From: Serinus canaria
Lineage: Eukaryota; Chordata; Aves; Passeriformes; Fringillidae
NCBI RefSeq assembly: GCF_022539315.1
Contig: NC_066323.1
Coordinates: 4,466,219-4,530,218 of the forward strand
DNA length: 64,000 nt
Reading direction: 5' to 3'
Part shown: piece after piece, positions 22,923 to 35,240 of the stretch
Position numbering within the stretch: position 1 is the stretch's first letter
Layout of the letters: each line of letters begins with the position of its first letter
Notes under the pieces: generated by a model
Seen by the model: only the letters and a program-made list of their open reading frames with translations
Database searches by the model: none
Told to the model about the DNA's origin: nothing
Position numbers and translations under genes: made by a program

Positions 22923-25900
22923 TCAATGTCACAGCAGAGGCTGGGGAGGAGGGAAGCCTGAGGAGACAGAGCAGGAAGGTCCAGGCTCAGGTAGCTGGCT
23001 GTGTTCCCAGTGCTGCCAGTTCACCTGGTGCATCAGGAGCTGGGAGCACCTGCTCCATCACTCTGCAGGGGCAGAGGTGGATGCTGGGCTGTTCATCAGT
23101 GGACCTGGCATGGTTTCACTCTGAGATGAAAGAGCAGCAGCACCTGAACTCCTGCTGCTTTGCAGAGGCTTGAGAAGGCTGGAGATGCTTCAGTAAGGAG
23201 CAACTGGTCAAATCTGCAGGTGGAATGTCCTTTGTGCCCTCCAGGGCAGGCACTGCCTGTGTCCTGGTGAGTTCCAGAGGCTGGAGTAGGAGTCCCTTTG
23301 GTTCAGTACCTGCTTCTATGCAGAGCATCACCTGAATCATCAGAATTTGGTTACCTTTTAAGAAATACATTTGTGTCTGTATTCTTAGTATTCTGCAAAG
23401 CACTGCATTGATCAGAACATGAAATTTGTCAGGACAATGTTTCTTTCTGCTCTTTCTTGCCTGTATCTGCTGGTGGTTGGGAGCTGCTTGTGGTCAGGCA
23501 GTTCCTGGGGAAAGGCTCTGGGGACATCTGCCAGGGTGCATGGCAGCAGGACAGGATGGACGTGCTTGGCTGTGGCAGGGCAGGGAGGGGTGACATGCTG
23601 GGTGAGCTCTGGTTCTGTCTCTCCTTGTTTCTGCAAAGTGTCTCAGCTCTTTCCACCTACGTGCTGGTGGGCAGGCTGGTTCCAGGGGATGGAAAGCTCC
23701 TTGTAGGAAATGCAGCTTCAGTTCAGACTGTTTTGGTCATTAGGGCTTGCAGCAGAGCAGTCTGTGTGGTGGTGTTTTACAGCATAGCTCTTGGTATTAA
23801 ATAGCTTTTATTTACACTTTGTTTATTAAGCTTTGGCTCAGATTCTTTCTGTTTACCAGCACAGGCCCTTTTCACCCTATTAAATTTTAAAACATAACTC
23901 TTACTCCTCATTTACATCACTTTACTCTGACTCCTGGTACTTGGTGTCTAGATTTAGTGTTTGATGGAAAAGCCAGGCCTGCAATACCCATTGCTCTCCT
24001 GTCGCACAAACACAAGTTTTTGATTTATTAAAGTTCTTTTTATTAGTGGACAAATGAGGAAATATCTGCATAGACATCTTCCAGAGCAAAGCTGTGGTTG
24101 AGAACAACTGGGAAGAATCCCATGTCAGTGTCTAATCAGCCTTTGTATTGACCAAAATATTTTTTTAATATCTATAACAGAGTCAGTATTATCCTTTAGA
24201 GGCATTGTCACCATCTTCTGGGTTTGGTCACTTGAGTGTTTCAGCAAACTCAGCTCTGTAGCACAGGCATGTCCCCAGGCCTGGGATCAGCTGTGCCTTT
24301 CCTGTTGGGATGTTATCCATGGTGCACTCCATAGCTATAAGCACCAGCTGTTAATCATATAATCATAACAGCCACTGTTGATTTGTTTTCACATTGTTGC
24401 CCAGGTAGAATTTGCAGAGGAACCTTTCATCCTCTGTGTTATCTCTGATGTTTTTGGTGCCTCTCTGTACATCAGAGATAGGCTCTTTGCCCTTTTAGTG
24501 TTTGGTCACCTTGGAAAACTGGGGTGTGATGTGTCCTTTATACCTTTCATGTGCAATAAACATCTTTAAGGTTTTCATATATGTGTCAATCATGTATTGA
24601 AATCTAAGAGAGAGTAAAGAGATGCTAACCCAGAGGAGGTTTTTCCCATGTTGTTGTCGGTGAGATCACCCCACCATTCCCTGTTCATCTCATGGTTTTA
24701 TTTTTTTAGCACACACAATCAAGTGTAGGAAGCCATGTAAGAAGCCAAGAGTAAACAATGGGATGCTTTGTTTACTGTGTGAATAATCTTAGCTTCTCCA
24801 TTTTAAATCCGATAATGCTAAGAATAATTATGGAAATTTATTTTGCATGTGTGTGATTAAATCTTGAACCAGATGCACCTGCACTTGTAGCTTTGCTGGG
24901 TGGAATATCTGGTTCTTTACAGTTGGTAGCTGTTACTTGTTATAGCTTCCCTGACACAAGACAAAAGGAAAAAGAATCTTGGCATGTAGTTAAATTTTAA
25001 TTTGGCTTAATCTTTCCAAATCCTAAATTGTGACTGTTTGGTAGTACACTGAGAGAAAGGGACAGTGATACAGCTAAGGTGGAGATATTTTGGAAATTCT
25101 GTGAAATGTGGAAACAAGCATTTCTTGAGACCTTTGCTGATGGTCTGTGGCCACCTATGCTGGAGGGGGGTGGCCAGAGGCTTTCCCAACCTGGTCCCTG
25201 GGGAAGCCACTGCCCTGGCCAGGCTGGGATGGGACCTGGCATCCAGTGCTGTGTCCTGCTGACGTGGCCTCAGGAGCCCTGGAGGAGGAGAAGGGCAGGA
25301 GCTGAGAAATAAATTAAGACTTGAACCATTCTGGTTTGTACATATGTAAGAACCAGTCATCCTGCTTCCCAGCAGAACAGCACCCAGATGAGCAGAGATG
25401 CAATTCTTGAAGCTTGTCCTTTGTTAAAATGGAGATATTTTTGTGTATTTTTTTGGAATGGCTGAAATCTGCTGCTGGGAAATGCATTGCTCTCTAGAGT
25501 TAGGACAGCAGACTTTAAAGACAACGGTTAGAACATACAGTCTGGGCTATAATTTCAGACTTTTTTTGGGTTTGTGAATATGCAGGACTTGTGTTTGGGG
25601 TTTGTGTCTGTCCTTATTTTCCTTGTGTGTGTGTTTATATATATATATGATGTGTGTGTGTGTCTGACAGACTCAGGAATCGTGGTTCATCCAAGGGCCC
25701 CTCTTAAGGCTGTCTTGTACCAGCATACTATCAATTTTAAAGTTTCCAATATCTCTGGATCTCTGCTCAAAACACAGGGAATCTCTTTGAGTGTGTGGGA
25801 TCTGTAGGAATGTTGAAGTTGTGTCAGCCCTGCTAAATGCAGCTAATCCTCCCTGTATGGACCTAGTGCATTCCAGTCAATGGTGGCAGGGTTTTCAAGT

Positions 25901-28303
25901 CCAAGATCCACAGGCTACAGACATTGCAAACCCATTAGTCAGTGCTTTTAGTCTCTTTACAGTGTATTAGTGCAGCTATAGTTCTGAATTAGAAGGCAGT
26001 TGTAGTCAACTTTCTTAATCTGAAGTAATTATATTTATTGGCCAGAAGAATCATTAAATTATTCCATTATCCTTATTAAATTCCTTTGTTCCTCATCACA
26101 GGCAAATATTTAGTTTCCCATGCTTTTTATTCTTTAATGTCTGTGATTCTGGTTCATATTTGTTGTTCTTGTAGGAGATGTGGATTAGGGATGGGGATGA
26201 AGCACATTGTAACTTAGAGTCTTTGCAGGGCTTTTAGTATTATGCTTCTCATTTTTAGTTTTGAAACAAATCTCATCTTGGATAAGTGATAATAATGAAT
26301 TGACTTTAAATGGTAAAGAATGTAAATTGGACTGTTGGTTTTGCTACATTTCAAATTGTACTTATTCCCACCATTAAAAAAACCCAACTAGTGTGGTTGT
26401 TGTTGAAAGCTGTACTGAATCAGCTGTTGATTCTGCTGTTATCAGGTTTCTGGGGCTGAGTAGCTTTCACTCTGACAGTCTAGCCCTTTCTATATTTAGA
26501 TACAATTTGTGTGATCATATCTTAAAGAGTCTTGTTTGTTCCTTCTGCACCAATGTTTCCTCGGGTTCCCTGCCATAGGGTGGATTCTGTGCCTGTGACA
26601 TCAATAGCTCGTTTTGTGTGTTGTGAATATTTTCATTTATAGGGGTTTGAAGAATAGATGATATTACGGAAATAAACTGCTGAGTCAGCTTTGTAATGAA
26701 AGCATCACTGGCTTCAAAACAAAAAGGAAAGGAAAAAGCCCATTCAACCACATTAACCAGTGTGAAATTGCATAGCTGTGGACAACCTCAAAGTGTGTAG
26801 TCTGCCATCCAGTTGTATCAGTAATAGTTGTTTAACAGTAAATCTAGAATCTGACTTTATTATTCCAAATTATTTAGGACAAATACCCTAGAAACAAATA
26901 AACCAACACTGTGATTTAATCATTTAAGCACCACAAGACTTAATTTTGATTTTTCCTTTCTTTGTGGGTCAGAGAGCTTCAAATACTAAAAAACAAGCTA
27001 CTCCTAGAGATGAGTGGGAGTTTTGTTGGGGTTTTTATTTTCAATGTTCAGCAAAATACCAAGTTGTCATAATTTGTGCAATTTAGTTTTTTTATTAATG
27101 TACCCCATGTGTTATAATGTAAAGCTGCAGGGTTTGCACATGCTTTGTTTATAAGCAGGGCTTGATTACTGCTTATGGCTTTTGCCTTCTAATTATATTT
27201 TTAACAACAGTTCTGATGCTGTGTTTTGTGATTTGGTTTGGGGTTTTTTCCTTGCTCTGTTTTTTTTTCCAGAGTTTATTCCTCTTGTTTCTGTTGAGGA
27301 TAGATGGGGAAAGGTTTGAGTGTAGATGTGTTGTCACAAGCAGTGCCTTGCTCTCTGGGTTGCTCTTAATTTCCTGTCACTCTGTCCCGTGTAGGAGATC
27401 TTTAAAAATACTTGGTAGCACAGAACCACATTAACTCAGTGTGTCTGGGAAGGATTGCAAATTACTCACCAGCAAGGTTTATTTTTGCTTCTCCTGGCAA
27501 GTGAGGGGCTCGTGGCCGTGCAGGTATGGAAGAAAGAACCTGAGCAGAAACCCTGGTGCAAGGCTTTAGCAGCAAAGTATGTTTTAACTGTTATGTTATG
27601 GGAAGGCTTTGGTGTTGCCAGCACTGGCAAGCAAGAGCTTGCAGTTGTTTTTTTTTTTTTCTCCCAGAATACTTGGATTTGGGTTCTTTTGACCATACAG
27701 CTTTCAAGCGGAGTTTATAAGTGACCGTTTGGTCTATAACCATCTGTATACTATTTATCCAAGCTTCACCTTTTAAGTGGTGTGCATGTTAAGACTGTGT
27801 TATTTATAAAAATCCAGCCTAGAATTCCTAGAAACTCTGGGAGTTTTGGTTACCCTGCCTGCTGCTGCTGAGGGTGAGGCTCTCCACATGCCATCTCGGC
27901 GAGGTCGCTCCAGATGACCTCTGGGTAACGTAATAAAAGACTATTTTTGTCTCAGCAGACGATATTATCTCACCATAACATTTTTGAACATTTCTGGCTG
28001 GATTGTTCTGAATGTTGGAGCTGTGCCTGCGGAGGGGCCTGAAACACAATGCCTGCCATTCTCAATTGTGTGAGCACTTGGGTTTGATGATGGGACTGTG
28101 GTGAGCAGGGTGGGAGTGGGGCATTAATTAGAACCCTCCAGTCCAGTTCCCAGCACCTGTAGCCTTGAGATGTACACTGACTCAAATAAGTTTGATTTCT
28201 AAACCGAGTATTTGTGTACGAGTGTGTCTCTGTATATATTTCATGTGCTTTTACATAGAAGAGGTATTTATGTGCAACTGCAAAAATATAAATAAATATC
28301 CAA
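22923..28303. other. FNDC3B: FNDC3B intron after the second coding exon, segment 2
   Basis: The first part (to about 23750) is relatively GC-rich and looks unique. A second GC-rich patch lies around 25140-25310. A TG/TA microsatellite is at 25624-25664, and a T13 run is at 27648-27660. No exon or RNA gene was recognised. Confidence 0.6.
25624..25664. repeat. Compound TG/TA microsatellite
   Basis: A GT run, then TATATATATATA, then a second GT run. Interrupted dinucleotide repeat of about 40 bases. Confidence 0.88.
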
Positions 28304-28305
28304 GT

Positions 28306-28340
<35 letters not shown>

Positions 28341-28343
28341 TTT
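28304..28343. repeat. (TTTA)n tetranucleotide microsatellite
   Basis: About ten uninterrupted TTTA units, followed by TTTGTATTTA. It lies about 200 bases left of the AT-rich candidate regulatory block beginning near 28500. Confidence 0.93.
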
Positions 28344-28499
28344 GTATTTATAAATGATCATTTTATCACCTTAAGATGGTCAACCAGCTCTCCAAAGCCA
28401 TTTTGGCCACGGCTCTTCCTCTGAGTGGAAGTTTTTCTAATCCTTGGGTCAGGCATGGAAGTGGCAAGCAAGTGCCTTGGGTGATTTGCCCACAGGATT

Positions 28500-28790
28500 T
28501 TCACTGAGGCTTCATTAAGGTTACTCAAGTTAGAAGTAATTTGCCTCCCTTGAGGGAAAATTCTGATTTTTGGAATGTTTATCAGTCATCTGCAAAACGA
28601 AATGAACGTAATTGGTGGCTAATTGTTTGCAAGAACTGTGCAACACAATTACGAAGAGTTAAGCTGAAACCAATTGTGTTTATGAAATCTAGCATAAGAA
28701 ACACTATATTAATCCTGCCTCAATACCAGGAAACGCAATTAGTGTAATTAAGACTATCATATTGTAATTTTCTTGGCGACTCCCTGCCTT
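28500..28790. promoter_or_regulatory. Candidate conserved non-coding element rich in TAATT cores
   Basis: The block is AT-rich and dense in homeodomain-type cores: GTAATTGG near 28608, CTAATTG near 28619, CAATTACG near 28646, ATTAATCC near 28708, and CAATTAGTGTAATTAAG near 28736-28752. It includes scattered CpGs (AACGAAATGAACG, TTACGAAG) that are unusual for decayed intronic DNA. The look is that of a vertebrate intronic enhancer. Conservation and activity are inferred, not shown. A 68-codon plus-strand ORF here has no recognised similarity. Confidence 0.35.
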
Positions 28791-28870
28791 GGCAGCCGCT
28801 TTGCCCTGCCGGGGCTGGAGCGGAGCGCGTTCCTGTCGCGGCTCCTTCTGCCAGGACGGCTCTGAAGTGA
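28791..28870. promoter_or_regulatory. Small CpG cluster beside the AT-rich candidate element
   Basis: About eight CpGs fall within 75 bases (for example CTGCCGGGGCTGG, GCGGAGCGCG, TGTCGCGGC) in an intron otherwise nearly free of CpG. It could be a small CpG island of an internal promoter or enhancer. No TATA box, exon or splice donor was recognised beside it. A 170-codon plus-strand ORF starting at 28789 is probably a GC-rich chance ORF. Confidence 0.3.
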
Positions 28871-29129
28871 CTTTGCTCACCCTGTGCTGGGATGCTGCTG
28901 CTGGGTGGAAGAAATGCTCCAGCTCCTGCCTTTGGGTGGCTCAGCTGTGGGCATGGTGGCATTTTGCTGGCTCTGTCTGTGCTGGCTGCAGCTGCATCCC
29001 CACCTTTGATCCAAGGGAAGCGCAAGGTTTGGGATCTTCACTGGGGTCCCTCCAGCTGGGATTTCACCCAGGGCGCTCCTTGGGATGTGTTTGCTGCCAG
29101 TTCTGCCCTGACAGCACAGGACAAGCTCT

Positions 29130-29163
29130 GCCACCCTCCTGTGCCACCCTCCTGTGCCACCCT
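29130..29163. repeat. 13-base tandem repeat, about 2.6 units
   Basis: The unit GCCACCCTCCTGT occurs twice in full, followed by the first eight bases of a third copy. It is a short local minisatellite. Confidence 0.9.
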
Positions 29164-29214
29164 GGGTGTCCTGAGCCCTGGGCAGGAGGGGATGGTGCAG
29201 GAGTGAGAGGCTGC

Positions 29215-29720
29215 AATGAGGGCAGAGTAAACAGAGAGATGAGAATTGCAATTAGGCTCTCATTAGCATTGCCTGCTCTATCACGAGAAGGACGTAAATA
29301 AAAAGCTTTTTCTGTTTGTATTGAAATAAACCTAGACGTGTTTAACTTGGTTTTAGGAGCAGCAATCATAGATATCTCCATGCTGGTAACAATGTGGACC
29401 ATCACTCTTAAATCAGCTTGAATACACATCGCTGATGGATTTGTTGTAGAATGTGCCCAGGTCAGGAAAAAATGAGTATGGTAACATAGTTGTTATTGTT
29501 GCAGTTTGTCTGTCACTGCTGTGAATGCACGTAATTAAGGGATAATCAGCATAATGCCTACTTTGAGCTCTTCTTAATGGTTTAATTGCTTCTCTGAGTT
29601 AAATAAACACTTTATGCTTATTTTACAAATTTTTCCCCAGCGAGCTTGTCACGTGGAAGTGTACGTGCATGTCTTTATTTTTAAACATAAAGAATAATCA
29701 GTTATTTAATTAAGCTTCTC
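29215..29720. promoter_or_regulatory. Candidate conserved non-coding block
   Basis: Two AT-rich stretches (29215-29460 and 29505-29720) look unlike the surrounding decayed intron. They contain AATTGCAATTAGG, CACGTAATTAAGGGATAAT, a palindromic E-box CACGTG at 29650-29655, and TTATTTAATTAAGC. The density of TAATT cores and retained CpGs suggests a regulatory element. This is inference by eye only. Confidence 0.3.
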
Positions 29721-32700
29721 CTGAAGTTCTCTTTTGGGATATTCTGTGTTCTTATGAGCTGCTCTGATAATGAATGTGTCAGAATAGGCTGGGTAAGAGA
29801 GGGAATGAGTCAGTGGGAAAATGAACGTGCATATTAATGCTGTTATTCCAGAGTCATCTGTGTGCCCATCCTTTGTGGACACAAGTGCCTGTGTACATTT
29901 TTCTGTACTCTGAAATGCTTTAACAGTTTCAAGGGGCTGTGATGGCTGCAGAGGGTGGCTGAGGACTGTCCCCAAGTGAGGCTCTGGGGGCCAACTGGTT
30001 TGAAACCTGAGCAGATGTGAGGTTTCCTTAGAGATTTCACTAGGCTAAATAAGAAACTGTCTAATTGTTTTGATCCTTTTTTCTTACTCATTTTCATTCT
30101 GTACGCTTGTTTTTCAAAGACACTTTATTGCACTGCATGCCCACATGTATCACCTGTCCATTGGAACTGCCTGGACTCTCCAGAAAAGTTTACCTGGCTC
30201 TTCCTTGTACTGTATAAAAGTCTTCATGTCTTTTTAAAAGATTACCTGTCCCAGAATATTTACAAGGGATATTCAGTATCTTTTTTTATTACCTGCATTT
30301 CTAGATCCTGTCTGCTCAGCCAGGGTACAGCTCACGCTGAGTATTATTGGAATTTTCTCCTTACAAAAGGCCAGGGTAGTGTGCAGCCTGGCTAGCAGGC
30401 TCCTTGGTGAGCTGGTTCAACAGTGACACATTTTAATTTTTAAAAATGTTTTTAAATTTTTTAAAACTTTATTTAGCACAGGAATTGAATGTTTTCCTGG
30501 TAAGTTTCTCAGCCTAGGAGCCTTGGTTTACAAAAGTTTTGGTTTACAAAAGAGTTTTTCTCCTCCTCCTCACTCCAGCAGCTTCTCTGCAAGTGAGGCT
30601 TAACTCTACAGAAAGGTGGGAGTGTGTTCAAAGGCTTTTCAATTTATTTATTGATGCCTTGGCTTTATTTGAACTACAGCCTTTTATATGTTCAAATAAC
30701 AGAAGGTTAGTTTTCCTCAGGGTGAATCTAAGACTGAAATTGTGTTGTTGACAAATACAGCAAATTGAATGAATTTCAGTTTTAGGGCCAGCACAGATAC
30801 CTGAGCATGAAATTTGGGTGCTCTGTCCTGAAGTACATTATATCCACAAAAGAAATTGAGGTCTACAAGCTGATTTATCAACTGCTGCTCATTCCCAGTT
30901 ATTTCCATTCTATATGTAGCTAGAAAAGCTAATGCACAAGATGGGTTAAGGGAATTAGGGAGCTATTTGAGCCAACTGCTATGTCAGAAATAGAACTGCA
31001 GCTATTTTCTAAGCTCAGACTGTACAGTTGCAATATTACTTCAATACTGCTATCTCTCCTCTGCTTGCAATTTCTTAAACCCCTTGTTTCATCATTTTAG
31101 GAGCTGTATGGCAAGGACCATTTTAAATATCCAATTTGGAGCATTATTTTTCTTGCTTTATTTTTACTGTTAAGATAGATGTGCCAGGCAGGCATAGTGG
31201 TTTAGTCTTATCTGCCTGGGTTTAGTGAGTTGCTGAAAGCAGTTTGTGCAAATGTCTGGGCAATTTTAAATTGAACTTTTTATAATTAAAAATGTAATGA
31301 GAGTCATTAAAGCAGCAGTGATTCTGTTCTAAGTACAAATGCAGTTAGAGGCTGAAAAATTGCCTTTCAAACCAGATAGCCCTTAAAAGCTGGCAGCATG
31401 CAGCACTGCTGATAAGGAACATGGAGCTCTTGCTAAGCCCTGCATGCTTCCACATGGGTTTTGCTGGGGCTGCTCTCTCCACAGATTTCCCACCCCCCTC
31501 AGTAAAAAGTGGCTCTTGTGTGGAGCTGACTTTGACTCCCTCTGGAGACAGCAGAGCTTCCCCCCCGGAGATGTGCCTGGGAAATGTGGCCAGAAGAGTT
31601 GTGTGCTCAGTGGGGTGAGAGCTCTGCCTGCCTTCCAGGGGACCAGACACCCTCCAAATTCCTCAGCAGCCACTGGAGAAAATTTGCCCCTTCAGAAGGA
31701 TTTCTGGAGCACATAAATGAGCTGCATGCTCTGATTCACTATCTTTTTGAAGAGTATTTTTGAGTAAAAGAGGGAAACTACATGCTGCAAGTCTGAGAAA
31801 GTGCTGGCCAAAGTAACATCCTCCAAACATGAGGGACTGTAAAGAACCATGCTCAAAATTTTAAATGTATTTGTCTGGACAGAGATAAAGTGAAAATAGT
31901 ATTTTATTCCCAAGTGTCATTTTATTTGGTTTGCTGGCATCCACCAGTGCTTTTTCATTGTACACAAAAGGAACTCTTTTCTGCCCTTTCTGCTTTCTTT
32001 CTCTTCTGTATTTTACCTGTGAATTACTACATCTTCCAGCATGACTAACCTACATTCAGACCTTTATTTTAATTGTCTCAGAAGCTGGATAATGCTTCTT
32101 CAGCCTTGCTGTGGATGTGTTGCTACTCGTAGAGCTTTCAGTTCAGTAGAGTGGCTCTTCTGTCTTGTACTGCTCTAAAGTGCTTCTCTCCCTTGTGATT
32201 TTCCTATTAGTAGAAGGCAGTTTTTACTGGTGAAAACAGTGGTTGTTTTTTACTTTGGTTTGATACAAATGACCTGACCTGATGGAGAGCTGCTGCTGCT
32301 GAAAGACATGACCTCATGATGTCCTCTCCACCCTTTGCATCATTTCCCACTGTTTCCTTTGCCTGGTGCTGGCATTTGCCTGACCCATTAGCCAGGTCAG
32401 GAAGGAAAAACTGATCTTCTGCCATTTAGTCTCAGCTCCCACAGTTCAGGACCAAAAAAGAGGAGGAGGAGGTCAGGAGGAGGAAGAAATGAGAGTGATA
32501 CTTCCACTTAAGTGGCATTAGCTCACAACCCTATTTATCCAGTCACTAATTATGCACCGTGGTAGGAAAATGATGAACTAATGTGAGTTAGGAGCATGAG
32601 CTGTGTGTTAGAGGGGTTAGAATACAAGAAAGCCACTTGTTAAATTATTTTTTTCAGTTTACAGATGGTTTTAAGTGCCTGCTTTTCAGTGCTTGTTGGG

Positions 32701-34829
32701 TGTGTGTGCCACAGGCTTTGGGTGGCTGTGAGGCATCATCTCATGGGCACTCCAGAAGAGAGCCTGGGACCCTCTTGTGTCTGAGACCCTTTAGATTGTT
32801 TCTTTTGCATATGTTCTTGCTGGGGGGCTTTTGAAACCCAGCCCATAATGAAATTATTCATTATACTTGTGTCACCTCAGGCTTCTTTCTGCTGTGAACT
32901 AGAAGTGATCATCTGCTGAACTGCTCAGAAAGAAATGGGAAATGCAGATGGCTGAGGGGCTGAGGAGGTGCTGGGCAGTCAGATGTCACCTCAGCCCTGT
33001 GGAGATCTTCTGGCAGGGCTGTGCCTTTTCTTTGTCTGGGAACCATTTAATTTATTTTCATGGAAAATTGCAGACACTTGATGGGGATCAGTAAATTGTG
33101 AGAGGTGCACAAAGGGCTTATCCTTGGAGTCCCTGCTCCTCCCTGGCCTCAGCTCAGGAGCCCTTTCACTAAAGGATGCTGTGTGGAGAGCAAATCTCTC
33201 CCTGATTTCAGAGCAATATAAATTCTTCAGTTCAGAAGGAGTAGCCTCTCCTGCTGCTGTTTGTCTCGTTCTTCTGTCCAAATACCAGGAGAATCACAGC
33301 GTCTTTTGGACTTCAGAGAGCTTGGCGCATCTTATTTCAAATTCACACGAGGAATGCCAGTTTGCCCTGCTCTACATCTTCCTGCCTTGCTTGCAACTCG
33401 TACTTGCTTTGTACTTTGCCATGTCAGTGCATCCATTCTACAGGAAACACTTGTGGCTTCTGTACCTGCAGCATTTTTCCACACTGCAGCTCAGCTTTGC
33501 CACCTTGGCAGCTGTGACTGAGAGGGCACATCTTGGGCTAAAGCCTTGGGGTGGATGCTGTGATGAGCATCCTGCACCCCAAGTGTGTCCCTGCAGCTTC
33601 ACAGGCTGACCACAGCTGAGGGTCTGGTGGCCATAAAAATGCCTTTTTCTTGGTCTGTGCATGAGGCAGGGAAGAAACATAGAAGAACTAAATTGGTGCT
33701 TAAGTATAAACACATGTACTCTGTGCAGGTAGTGGGTTTTACCCTAGAGCTTTACAAAAGTGGAAATTGGGGAAACCAAGTGGGAATTTCGTCCACTGAA
33801 TGTTTCTGTTTGTACTTAAATGAGAGCATCTCAAAAATACACATCCAAATATGTTTGCATATCGGGGTTATTGTTTTGTTTTCCACCTGGCTGTTTCCCC
33901 TTTTCTTTTTGAAGTTTTTGCTGCAGCCTGAAAACTGGAAGTCTTGTTGGCCTCTAAGTGTCTTCTTGAAACCAGGGTGGGGTTTTTTATGTTTTTTTCC
34001 TTAGTGTAAAATATCACCATCGACTTCATTTCGATGCACATGCTCTCCTATCCTGTTAACCATTGTGCTGTATCTGCTGGAAGCAGAGGGTTTTGTTACC
34101 TGTGGACAAAGAGAGGCTCCTTGGAGGTGTCTGCCAGCAGCAGGACCCAGCTCCCCACCTGGCCTTGCACACAAAGGGCCACTGTCCTCAGGGTCTGTCT
34201 GTAGCTGCACAAAGTCTGAAAGCTGAGCTCTGGGGAGGAGGCTGACACAAATTCCACATTCTCATTGCAGGCTGGCGGTTTCAAAGGTGCTGCACCTGTA
34301 GCCTGGTTTAAGACATTATTGTAATAGTGACTATCTCAGTAGACTTAGTATTTTGTGCTGGAAATGACTTTGTAACAGGGAATGTTTTGGTCTAACATCA
34401 GCCTTGGATGTGACAAGAGGGTAGTAACTGTAACCTCGAGCACTGGGATGTTCCTTTGACTTTCAGTTAGTCTGTGAGCAGTGATAATCCTTTACTTATT
34501 TCCATTCAGGGATTTATCAAGGGGAAGAGGATGATGGTATTTTCCTTTACTTAAGCCTTAAGTTGAAGCCTGAGGTGGTGATAAACACACAAGAGCCTGA
34601 GAAGTTATGCTAAAACCTTGGTCAGCACTACCTTTGCTCTCAGCAAAGCTGGAGACACTTGGCACATCTCTGTGTTACCAGCGGGCAGTTGCCCTAATTT
34701 TGAATACATTGTGATTTCCAGTGAAAAATACATACATGGCAGGGAGAAACGATTTATTTTGACATTCCTTGAAGCACAAACAGCTGCGCTCAACCTTTTT
34801 TTTATTTTAAAAGCACAGTGGCATCTCCC
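29721..34829. other. FNDC3B: FNDC3B intron after the second coding exon, segment 3
   Basis: Intronic sequence with no exon or transposon recognised. A purine-rich GAGGAGGAGG stretch lies at 32460-32487. A 161-codon plus-strand ORF at 33124-33609 has a hydrophobic run in its middle but no recognised family, and it overlaps open frames in other phases; I regard it as chance. Confidence 0.55.
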
Positions 34830-35240
34830 TGGATAATCAGAACTACAGCTGAGCATGAACAGCAGGGCATAGTTCTGCGCCGAGTCACTTAGCGAAGTGT
34901 TGCAACACAGATTATCCGATGTGAAACAGCTGTATTCATTACTAATAGAGCAATTTGACAAAACACCAACATGGCTTTTTCCCACAATAACAGATGTGTG
35001 GAGCAGGCTGCCACCCCCTCCCCAGATTGCCAGCATCTGTGCGTCATGTCATGCTCCGAGGTGCGGCGTGGCCGCGGCGCTGCCAGAGGGGATGCGTTTG
35101 TTTCACCCCTGTGATGAAATAGTTTTGTTGTGACTAATCGGGACCCATCGGCTGGAAAATTTTAACGGCTTGGAAGGAAATCTTTTCTGCCTTGCTGTTG
35201 CTTATTACTTAATAATAACGTTTTGTGGATGCAAATGTAT
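34830..35240. promoter_or_regulatory. Candidate conserved non-coding element with embedded CpG cluster
   Basis: The block combines AT-rich motif-like DNA (GAGTCACTTAGCG, CATTACTAATAGAGC, GACTAATCGGGACCC) with a compact CpG cluster at about 35041-35096 that has roughly eight CpGs (CTCCGAGGTGCGGCG, GGCCGCGGCGCTGCC). Isolated CpGs also survive outside the cluster (GCGCCGAG, TATCCGATG, TTAACGGC), which argues for constraint in an intron where CpG has mostly decayed. Enhancer or silencer function is inference. Confidence 0.38.

Noticed and set aside
28789..29301. 170-codon plus-strand ORF with overlapping minus-strand ORFs
   Set aside because: GC-rich, stop-poor DNA opens several frames on both strands, and no domain or splice structure is visible. 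Possible regulatory content is noted separately.
33124..33609. 161-codon ORF with a hydrophobic stretch
   Set aside because: Overlapping open frames on both strands and no known family; intronic chance ORF is the simpler reading.
35060..35096. Possible CTCF site in GCGCTGCCAGAGGGGATG
   Set aside because: Only a loose match to the CTCF core; the spacing and several key positions differ.
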